Shown here one piece after another: positions 1 through 6,186 of a DNA stretch of 7,465 bases; the first letter of the stretch is position 1, and the number at the start of each line of letters is the position of its first letter. Both the position numbers and the translations under genes were made by a program. This stretch comes from an uncultured bacterium (GTDB taxonomy: Bacteria > Bacillota > Clostridia > Oscillospirales > Ruminococcaceae). A model generated the notes under the pieces. That model worked only from the letters and a program-made list of their open reading frames with translations. It did no database searches and was not told the origin of the DNA. The stretch covers positions 1 through 7,465 of the forward strand of contig CAJMLQ010000138.1 in the NCBI GenBank assembly GCA_905214265.1, read 5' to 3'.

Positions 1-864
1 AACCGTTCGCCATGAGCCAGGATGATGAACTCTCTGAGCAGCAGTTCGGGATGGGTCGGCAAAGGCGGCCTTTGGAATCTCCAGCGTAATGGCAAAATTG
101 TGCAGCGACGAAGCCTGGGTCACGGAGTAGCACTTTTCCGCAGGGGCTGGTTTCTCGGAATACAGCAACGTTCCTTCCCGGTCCCGGATGGAAAAATAGC
201 AGCGGGCAAAGTCGGTCTGGGAAAAGAAGCTCTCCTTGATTTTTCCAATGTCCATGCAAACGAAAAGAGAGGCCGTGTCTCCCCACGGTGTCGTATAAAC
301 CAGAGCGTCGTATTCCCGTGAGAGAGTTTTGATATGCTGCACGGGCAGAAACCGGTTTTTCCGCGCCTTCAACAGCGCCTCCCACTGCTCATATGCAAGT
401 TCCTCCACAGAAAAATAGGTGGGATAGTAGTTATTGATCCCATTGAAAAACGTTGTGTTTGAGGTGACTGCTACGTCACTGGTAAATTGCAGCACACAAT
501 CGGAAATCAGGCTCATGGAAAACTTTAATCCCTTGAGATAATTTTTCAGCTGGCTCTGCACATTGATATCCACGCTGTCATAGCTTCCGTCGCCATAGCG
601 CAGGAAGAAAAATCGCGAATCCTCCAACAAAAGCTGCGAGAAATTGGTGACGTTGTCCGCAATGCTTTCCAGAGAATGAATTCCGGTATCCAGTTGCTGC
701 CTGCACTTTTCCAATTCCAGATCCACAAACACATTTCTGCAATAGGTGATCAGCGGAATCAAAAGGATCAAAAACGCAACCGTCATGGCGGAAAAGCTCA
801 CCAAAAACCATTTGAGGATCGACCGGCCGGGTACGGAGATCCTCTTTGCGTGTTGTTTTTTCAT
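1..864 (-). CDS. Membrane-anchored sensor/regulator, N-terminal part (AraC-type or YesM-type histidine kinase); runs off the left edge
   Basis: The reading frame is open from an ATG at 864 to the window edge (288 codons). A short basic N-terminus (MKKQHAKR) is followed by one hydrophobic span at about residues 18-41 (core FLILLIPLITYC), then about 240 soluble residues without further membrane spans. This is the layout of an extracytoplasmic Cache-like sensor between two membrane helices. Segments such as YEQWEALLKAR and ASLFVCMDIGKIKE resemble sensors of membrane-bound AraC-family regulators found beside LplB/YtcP transporters, but YesM-type histidine kinases share this architecture. The output domain is outside the window, so the class is undecided. 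It follows the GH16 gene by 70 bases and probably senses the locus substrate and controls the locus. The ribosome site is mediocre: AGAGGA lies 12 bases before ATG. A GTG three codons upstream would sit too close to it. The last 50 or so bases may be frameshifted (see findings). Confidence 0.75.
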   Translation of the reverse strand, partial: MKKQHAKRISVPGRSILKWFLVSFSAMTVAFLILLIPLITYCRNVFVDLELEKCRQQLDTGIHSLESIADNVTNFSQLLLEDSRFFFLRYGDGSYDSVDINVQSQLKNYLKGLKFSMSLISDCVLQFTSDVAVTSNTTFFNGINNYYPTYFSVEELAYEQWEALLKARKNRFLPVQHIKTLSREYDALVYTTPWGDTASLFVCMDIGKIKESFFSQTDFARCYFSIRDREGTLLYSEKPAPAEKCYSVTQASSLHNFAITLEIPKAAFADPSRTAAQRVHHPGSWRTV

Positions 865-934
865 AGCGCGCACAATTCCTCTTTCTTCTATTCTGGCGCA
901 CCGGAGGCCCGCTGCGTCAATCTTCCTTGGCCTC

Positions 935-1750
935 TTACAGACGCTGGAACACACGGACATAGTCCACGACAAAGGCGTCACCCACGGCCGCCCAGGCCGC
1001 CTCGGTAGGCTGGTGCTCCTTATGGCGGTACCCCTCCGGCTCCGTGGTAATCAGAAGAAACTCCGGGCAGCCCGCCACCAGCTCCGCGATGTGGCCGTCC
1101 TCTTCCCCGTTTATGTAAAAGGTATAGCCGGTTTCGTCCCACCGGAGGCCGAAGCGATGATATTCCTCCGGAGAAAGGGTTCGATTGCCGCCGATTTTCC
1201 TCCGCTCCATATCCAGTCCGTATCCGCCGGTAAACACGTTGTGCGGCGCGATTTCGCCGGGATGGAAACATTCCATGATGTCAACCTCCGCGCCGGTCCA
1301 TTGAGGATCCAGAGAAGCGCCGATTATCGGGGATTGTATCCAGAATGCGCTCCACCAGCCCGGCTTTTGCTGGAGCTTACAGCGACATTCGAAATAGCCA
1401 TATTTCTGGGTGAACCTACTTTCCTTCAGCTTCCCGATGTTCCATTGCAGGTGGTCCTGTCCGAAGGTCGTGGCCTGAACTGGCTCATCCATAAAGTTGC
1501 TGCCGGTCTGAAGCTGGGTGCTGACCGGTCTTCCGTCCTCCTCTATCAGGGTAAAAACGCAGTTTCCCGCTCCATCCAACCTTACCCCCCGATCGGTCCA
1601 CGCTGGATGTCTGCGGCCCATCATGGAAAGCCGAAAATCCCATTTGAGCCGGTCCAACGTCTCTCCGTCAAATTCATCCGACCAGGTCAGCAGCCAGTCG
1701 CCCTCCGGGAGCAGGCTGGGCGCATGGTCTTTCACATCGTATCGTTTCAT
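935..1750 (-). CDS. GH16 family glycoside hydrolase (beta-glucanase/beta-galactanase-type fold), cytoplasmic
   Basis: A 271-residue protein with the GH16 signature GAEVDIMECFH, giving E155 as nucleophile, D157 as helper and E160 as acid/base in the ExDxxE arrangement. Other GH16 blocks are present: WSDEFDG (23-29) at the start, KYGYFECRCKL (116-126), GWWSAFWIQS (131-140), and the closing strand FVVDYVRVFQ (260-269). Family members hydrolyse internal beta-1,3, beta-1,4 or mixed beta-linkages in glucans, galactans, agars and related polymers; the sequence alone does not give the substrate. The length fits a lone catalytic domain with no carbohydrate-binding module. The N-terminus MKRYDVKDHA has no hydrophobic stretch, so the enzyme should stay in the cytoplasm, unusual for this mostly secreted family. 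Its ATG lies nine bases after the preceding glycosidase stop, and the GAGGAG ribosome site overlaps that TGA, which indicates translational coupling. Confidence 0.93.
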   Translation of the reverse strand: MKRYDVKDHAPSLLPEGDWLLTWSDEFDGETLDRLKWDFRLSMMGRRHPAWTDRGVRLDGAGNCVFTLIEEDGRPVSTQLQTGSNFMDEPVQATTFGQDHLQWNIGKLKESRFTQKYGYFECRCKLQQKPGWWSAFWIQSPIIGASLDPQWTGAEVDIMECFHPGEIAPHNVFTGGYGLDMERRKIGGNRTLSPEEYHRFGLRWDETGYTFYINGEEDGHIAELVAGCPEFLLITTEPEGYRHKEHQPTEAAWAAVGDAFVVDYVRVFQRL

Positions 1751-1759
1751 AGGATCTCC

Positions 1760-3637
1760 TCATTCCTTTAACAAGATAATTGCGCCGTCTTCTATGCAAT
1801 CGACGGTAAAGCTGCGGTCCTTCACTGCCAGCGGTCTGCCCGCCTGCTCCTGAAAGGTGTAAAGAATCGCCTCCCGAAACGCAAAGGAGGTACAGATCGT
1901 GGTGTTCCGAGCCGTCTTTTCCAGATTGGCTGCATTGGTAATGCAGAGGAGAAAGTACCCCTTGCCCTTCAGGGTCTGATGCAGCAGGCCCCGCTCTCCC
2001 CGCAGAGTTACATCCGCTTTTACCCCGCACAGTTCCAGGGTATCATACAGTTCATAGTCGTTGTTGTACCGGCCCTGACGATAGTCCAAAGGAATGTATC
2101 CGGTTTTGTAGCGGTAGTCCTCGTTTCTGGTAATGACCTTTCCGCCCCGGTCCGCAAACGCCCGAAGGGACTCCCGCTCCTCCTCGCTCAAGAGCTTCAT
2201 GCTGGCAGTATACAGCACCTTTATCCCCAACAGGTTTTCGGAAAGATCCCGCGGACGAAGGATATCCGGGGAGATGTTTTCCCGCCGCAGCGCCTTGTAC
2301 ATCCGGACGAATTCCTCGTAATACCGGTTTGTCTGCTGCAGGAAAACGGAATCGTCGCCGGTGTTATCCAATGCGTCGCTGTGAAGATAGGCGTAATCCG
2401 AGTACAGCAGTCCCACGCCGCTCCGGAGCTTCTGGGCGTTCACAAAATAATCCGAGAGCTTCCGAATCAGCGCTACTGTGCTCTTGGCGTTTTCGTAATT
2501 TGCCGTAGGTGTACCATTATCGTTGACAAGGCCGAAGCCGTTGCCCTCCGGAGAGTCCGGAAACCGGTGATCTCCCCGCCATTGGTAGTATAGAATCCCC
2601 TTACAGCCGCACCCCAACGCCAGATAGGTTTCCTTCCGAAACTTGTCCGGAGGAATATCCGTCCGCGCGTCATATTCCACCAGCCACATCGGCTTACGGT
2701 ATATCGCTGCCGCGGACTCTGCCATATCCAAATCTATGCAGGCGTGGAAGACCTCGGGGATTTTGTCCAGGTAGTAATGGGTGATGCCCAGTGCGTTCAT
2801 CCGCTGGGCACTGTCATAGAAATTGACGCAGCGGGCCGCATTGGAGGAATTGGTGGGATCGGTGGCCAGACAGGTCATGGTTTCGACTCCCGCGGCCTGA
2901 TAGGCGATGTCCGAGCAGGTTCCCAAAAAGTCGGACAGTGCCTGCATGGAAAAGAGCCGCCACTGAATCCACGCATCCGGGCTCTCGCCTTTTTCCGGCC
3001 TTCGGACAGGAGGATCGCAGACTTCCGCCGCCTCCTTTGTCATTCGCCCGCTTTCCGCCAGCCACTTTCGGTACGCCCGGACGGCCGCGGGATGATAGTC
3101 GTAAATCCCCGGTGACGGATAGTGAGGCTCGTTATAGGTCTGAAAGCAGACCACTCCGCAAATTCTCTGAAAATGCCTGGCCAGAGCCTCCGTAGCCGCA
3201 TAGGTGTCCGCTAGGATTCCCTCATGAAAGAGGCTGTTCTGAATAAAATTGTACCAGATCGAGGGGTCCGCGGGCTTCCCCCGGGAATCCACCATATAGC
3301 CGTCCGTATAGCCGGAAAGGTTGGTGGAATAGCCCTGTAAGCGGATCATCGGCGCAAGGCCGACCCGGTCCGCCTCTCTTGCCAGTTCGTCCGTGAAATC
3401 GCCGCAGTATGCGACCTCCCCGTTTTCCCCGTAAAAAAGCTCTCCCAAGGCGGCGAAGCGGACCATATTGAACCCGGCCTCCGCCATGCCCTTCAGATCC
3501 TTCCGCATTTCGCCCAGCCGGTCGCCCTCAGGCGGCACCGGCACCTTCCGCGGATGATAGGAAGCATAGTAGGACAGCCCCACCCCGTAAACCGGCTTTC
3601 CGTCCTGATAAAGAAGTCCATTCTTCATTTGATACAT
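1760..3637 (-). CDS. GH42-like (clan GH-A) glycosidase, putative intracellular beta-galactosidase or related exo-glycosidase
   Basis: A 625-residue protein. Residues 1-400 read as a TIM barrel: GMAEAGFNMVRFA (50-62) near the start, QTYNEPHYP (166-174) with the acid/base E170 in the clan GH-A 'NE' pair, and WLVEYDA (318-324) with the candidate nucleophile E321. The GILYYQWRGD block (347-356) matches the GH42 strand after the nucleophile. Residues 405-500 resemble the GH42 trimerisation (glutamine-amidotransferase-like) domain, with YSDYAY at 412-417 and FADRGGKVI at 494-502. The last 80 residues look like the small C-terminal beta domain. GH42 enzymes remove terminal beta-galactose, or arabinose in some, from oligosaccharides. 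The length is slightly below the common 650-700. There is no signal peptide, so it should be cytoplasmic. AGGAG lies eight bases before the ATG at 3637, a better fit than the internal M4. Exact family and substrate are uncertain. Confidence 0.85.
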   Translation of the reverse strand: MYQMKNGLLYQDGKPVYGVGLSYYASYHPRKVPVPPEGDRLGEMRKDLKGMAEAGFNMVRFAALGELFYGENGEVAYCGDFTDELAREADRVGLAPMIRLQGYSTNLSGYTDGYMVDSRGKPADPSIWYNFIQNSLFHEGILADTYAATEALARHFQRICGVVCFQTYNEPHYPSPGIYDYHPAAVRAYRKWLAESGRMTKEAAEVCDPPVRRPEKGESPDAWIQWRLFSMQALSDFLGTCSDIAYQAAGVETMTCLATDPTNSSNAARCVNFYDSAQRMNALGITHYYLDKIPEVFHACIDLDMAESAAAIYRKPMWLVEYDARTDIPPDKFRKETYLALGCGCKGILYYQWRGDHRFPDSPEGNGFGLVNDNGTPTANYENAKSTVALIRKLSDYFVNAQKLRSGVGLLYSDYAYLHSDALDNTGDDSVFLQQTNRYYEEFVRMYKALRRENISPDILRPRDLSENLLGIKVLYTASMKLLSEEERESLRAFADRGGKVITRNEDYRYKTGYIPLDYRQGRYNNDYELYDTLELCGVKADVTLRGERGLLHQTLKGKGYFLLCITNAANLEKTARNTTICTSFAFREAILYTFQEQAGRPLAVKDRSFTVDCIEDGAIILLKE

Positions 3638-3782
3638 ATGGCGCTCTCCTATGATATCTTTATTTTATCACTTTTGGGGAAGGCATGAAAGAGAATGCAA
3701 AAAATTCTGTCCCGTCTCAAAAAGTGGTTTCCCCCAACCCTTCTCCGGCGGTGATTTCCTTCTTTTTATTGTCAACCGCTTC
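3638..3782 (-). promoter_or_regulatory. 145-bp intergenic region with candidate internal promoter
   Basis: This is the largest gap between genes in the window. Read on the minus strand it holds GTGATAAAAT, an extended -10 (TG, one base, then TAAAAT with five of six consensus bases) at 3662-3670. Transcription would start near 3655, giving a leader of roughly 18 bases that still contains the AGGAG ribosome site. The -35 position is poor (TTTCAT at 17-base spacing), which an extended -10 can tolerate. Further upstream, a four-base-pair GGTT/AACC hairpin followed by ACTTTTT is only a very weak terminator candidate for the M14 gene. The region would allow the GH42-like, GH16 and regulator genes to be expressed separately from the transporter. 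The call is an inference from motif and position. Confidence 0.4.
3669..3737. repeat. Inverted-repeat modules in the intergenic region
   Basis: On the plus strand CACTTTT at 3669-3675 is exactly complementary to AAAAGTG at 3720-3726. Beside them, TTGGGGAA (3674-3681) is complementary to TTCCCCCAA (3729-3737) apart from one extra base. The two pairings share the T residues of the first arm, so they exclude each other. The first arm overlaps the TG of the candidate extended -10. They could be operator half-sites or alternative RNA pairings, but short repeats of this size in a 145-bp gap can also arise by chance. Confidence 0.3.
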
Positions 3783-4844
3783 TCAGTCCTCGCATTTCCT
3801 TGTAAGGTTTTGGTATTCTTCAGCCAGATACCTTGCGATGGTCTCATAAAACAACATCTGCTTCTTGTAAATAATCCAATGCCGGCGATCCAGCTTTTCC
3901 TCATCTCCTGGCCGAACCAGGACTCCCTGATCGCTCTCATGGACACAAACCATGGCACCGCAGCAGCAGTGGAGCGCGTCATCGATATTGAAATATTCCA
4001 CATGCAGCGAATCCGAATGGCGGCATTTTAACACGACCAACTCATTGTCTGCGCACGCGCGCACATATTGATCTTCGATTTCCAGCCACTTCTGCTGTAG
4101 TTCCTCTCGCTGATGAGTCGAAAAGATAAGGTGTCCCTTTCCTATTGCACCGTGTCCGTGCATCTGGACAATCATGTCCGGCGCATAACGCTCTGCCGCG
4201 TCAAGAAGGCACTGCGTTTCCGGAGCCATCGGATGAAAGAAGTTGTCATGTACGATGTTGACTCCTTCATCGTTAAAATACCCTCCCAGAAGAGAGGACG
4301 CTTCCTTAATCGGATGGTGCCTCTTACATTCCGGCCATCCGCATAGCGTCCCGTCCTTCCAAAGACCTTGATCGTACTTCCGAAATTCCTCCCGCGTTAC
4401 GCCTACGGCGGTTCGGTACGGAACCCGTTCCCGTCCGTCGGGATTGATACAGGGAAGCAGGATGATCTGAAAGCTCTGGGGCAGTGCTGCGAGAAATTCA
4501 TTGGGCTGTCCTGCCAAATCAACGCCATGCTCAAAAATATGAATCAGATTCAGCACGGATACGATTCCTTCAAATTCAAAGCCGTGAATTCCGGAAACAA
4601 TCATGAGCACCGGAAATTTGTTGCTGCGATAAGCGGTAATATCCCCTGCTCCCAAGGCAGAAGAATAGTTTGCAGCTGGATTTCGTGGATTGGACTTCCC
4701 ATATTTCACGCAGTAAAGGTTTCTGCCGCCTGCGGAGTGTCCGCAAACGGACACCATCCCCTTGGAAATATGCCGCATTGCCTCTTCCACATCTGCAAAC
4801 TCACTTTTCCAAAAAGCAGGAAGGTCATCTCTCAATTTCATCAC
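3783..4844 (-). CDS. M14 family zinc carboxypeptidase-like protein
   Basis: A 353-residue protein with the zinc carboxypeptidase (M14) motif order. SGIHGFE holds H87 and E90 (HxxE zinc ligands), NPDGRE holds R138 in the usual substrate-binding position, QMHGHG gives the third zinc ligand (H229 or H231), and VHESDQG near residue 303 fits the catalytic glutamate. M14 enzymes cleave a C-terminal residue from peptides; some bacterial branches act on peptidoglycan peptides or serve as amidases or deacylases. There is no signal peptide or membrane span, so it is probably cytoplasmic. Thirteen cysteines, including CCC at 293-295, are many for a cytosolic enzyme. It lies 42 bases after the six-hairpin glycosidase gene and its base composition differs from its neighbours. 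The start is a GTG at 4844, directly followed by an in-frame ATG at 4841; either is possible. The family call is firm; the substrate is unknown. Confidence 0.88.
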   Translation of the reverse strand: MMKLRDDLPAFWKSEFADVEEAMRHISKGMVSVCGHSAGGRNLYCVKYGKSNPRNPAANYSSALGAGDITAYRSNKFPVLMIVSGIHGFEFEGIVSVLNLIHIFEHGVDLAGQPNEFLAALPQSFQIILLPCINPDGRERVPYRTAVGVTREEFRKYDQGLWKDGTLCGWPECKRHHPIKEASSLLGGYFNDEGVNIVHDNFFHPMAPETQCLLDAAERYAPDMIVQMHGHGAIGKGHLIFSTHQREELQQKWLEIEDQYVRACADNELVVLKCRHSDSLHVEYFNIDDALHCCCGAMVCVHESDQGVLVRPGDEEKLDRRHWIIYKKQMLFYETIARYLAEEYQNLTRKCED

Positions 4845-4852
4845 AACTCATA

Positions 4853-4858
4853 CTCCTT
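4853..4858 (-). promoter_or_regulatory. Ribosome binding site of the M14 gene
   Basis: AAGGAG on the minus strand lies eight bases before the GTG at 4844 and eleven before the ATG at 4841. Spacing favours the GTG slightly; codon preference favours the ATG. The two choices differ by a single residue. Confidence 0.7.
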
Positions 4859-4886
4859 CTTTTTCTTTGCCATTTTTGACATCGCG

Positions 4887-6167
4887 TCAGTACAGCCTAA
4901 CAGCATCCGGCGGCAGCTCCGTCAATCCGCCGCGAATGCAGGCGTTGGCAAAGCCCGCTATGGTCCACAGCTGCGCCACGGACCCTGCCATCTGGTTGGT
5001 CAGCAGATTTCGGAATTCATACAGATGCCCCCGCCTGGCGGCGTTCACCATGATTTGCAAATTTAAGTCCACGCAGCTTTCCGAGAACGCCCTTTCCCTT
5101 GCCAGCAGCAGGAAGGTGTCGGCAAAGGGCCAGGCGCTGTTGTTGTGCAGGACCTTATCGTTATCATAAAACGGATGGAGTAGCGGCGCGCCGAAGGCGG
5201 TAATCGGATACCCTACCAGCGCCGCCCGGGCCTCCTCCCCCCGGACAATGTCGAAAAGAACCGGAAGCGCCGTACCCAGCACCTCTCTTCGGCCTTCAAG
5301 GCTGCCGTCCCGGTGCTTGAAATACGCAAAGGTGCCGTCGGCAAAGCGAAGCTCCCTTCGGATAGCCTGCTTCAAGCTCCATGCCCGATCCTTCCAGTCC
5401 CCTGCGTCCTTCTCTCCCAGACGGGCGGAAACCTCCGCCAGAACGGAAAGCGCCTTATAATACAGCGCGTTCGTAGACGATGCCTTCACCCAAACGCCGT
5501 TGTTGAAAGCCGCTTTTGTCCGATAGCCGAAGGCTTCGGGGTATCCGTTGCAGCCCACGTCGATAAAGGTCGGCTGTCCGAAAAACAGCCCGTCCCGCTC
5601 ATCATAAAAGGGCGCGTAAAATTCCCGAAAATGGCGCTTTGCGGTTTCATAGAGCCACTGCCACTGGTCCATGCCGCTTTTCATCAGCAAATCGTAGGCG
5701 CACCAGATCCAGGAAACGTCGTCCGTTTTGTTGATAGCCGACCCCTTATGAAACCGCGCCTTGAACGCCTCAAAGTCCAGATTGAAAACCTGAACTCCCT
5801 CCACGCCCTCCAGCTCGGTCTCCGGGGTGCAGGCGAAGCGCAGGTTTTCCCGATACTTCCGGATGATTTTCAACGATTCCAGCATTTCCTCGGGATACAG
5901 TGCGTTCAGCGCAAGCAGACCGGAAAAGTTGGTGTCCCGGTTAAAGGTCAGCCCTTCCCAATTTTTGTGACGGTTATATCCGCCGGCGGCGAATACGCAG
6001 CCATCGTCCAGCTCCACGCAATGGTTTTTTTCGATATCCTTCAGGGCGATGTCCCACATTCTTCCAAGAACACCGCAAGAGCCGGTGAACCGAATCCGAC
6101 TTTTTCCGGAAATGGAATCCATGGAGAACAGATCCAACTCTCGCTGCATCAAACTGATTTCCTTCAT
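4887..6167 (-). CDS. Six-hairpin (alpha/alpha)6 glycosidase, GH63/debranching-enzyme-like
   Basis: A 426-residue protein whose motif order matches (alpha/alpha)6-barrel glycosidases such as GH63, mannosylglycerate hydrolases and the amylo-1,6-glucosidase domain. These are FNRDTNFSGLLAL (75-87), INKTDDVSWIW (145-155) recalling the 'N..D..lW' helix that carries the acid, KASSTNALYYKAL (228-240), LHNNSAWPFAD (340-350) recalling 'H.G..WP', and GSVAQLWTIAG (395-405) recalling the C-terminal 'QaWs.a' helix. D149 or D150 and E384 are candidate catalytic residues by position only. GH63-type enzymes invert alpha-glucosidic or related bonds; others with this fold act on rhamnosides or beta-linked sugars, so substrate and family number are open. 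There is no signal peptide. The gene starts 19 bases after the permease stop, with GGAGG seven bases before ATG, so it is co-transcribed with the importer. Confidence 0.8.
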   Translation of the reverse strand: MKEISLMQRELDLFSMDSISGKSRIRFTGSCGVLGRMWDIALKDIEKNHCVELDDGCVFAAGGYNRHKNWEGLTFNRDTNFSGLLALNALYPEEMLESLKIIRKYRENLRFACTPETELEGVEGVQVFNLDFEAFKARFHKGSAINKTDDVSWIWCAYDLLMKSGMDQWQWLYETAKRHFREFYAPFYDERDGLFFGQPTFIDVGCNGYPEAFGYRTKAAFNNGVWVKASSTNALYYKALSVLAEVSARLGEKDAGDWKDRAWSLKQAIRRELRFADGTFAYFKHRDGSLEGRREVLGTALPVLFDIVRGEEARAALVGYPITAFGAPLLHPFYDNDKVLHNNSAWPFADTFLLLARERAFSESCVDLNLQIMVNAARRGHLYEFRNLLTNQMAGSVAQLWTIAGFANACIRGGLTELPPDAVRLY

Positions 6168-6186
6168 TCTGCTTCCTCCGATTTTT

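Noticed and set aside
904..934. GAGGCC/GGCCTC inverted repeat after the GH16 stop as a terminator
   Set aside because: The stem is only six base pairs with a 19-base loop and no T-run follows on the minus strand.
746..1771. A 341-codon plus-strand open frame opposite the GH16 gene
   Set aside because: It is antisense to a gene with intact catalytic motifs and shows no family features; it arises from the codon bias of the opposite strand.
3757..3781. TTGACA on the minus strand as a -35 element just after the M14 stop
   Set aside because: No acceptable -10 is found 16-18 bases downstream.
3770..3785. TGAGAAGCGGTTGACA on the minus strand as a catabolite-responsive element
   Set aside because: It keeps the AAGCG core and outer TG/CA, but it is two bases too long for the consensus and lies at the M14 stop, far from the candidate promoter.
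4841..4873. Ten-codon minus-strand frame MAKKKKEYEL before the M14 gene, whose TGA overlaps the M14 ATG
   Set aside because: No ribosome site precedes it; its lysine codons are the A/G-rich ribosome-site region of the M14 gene.
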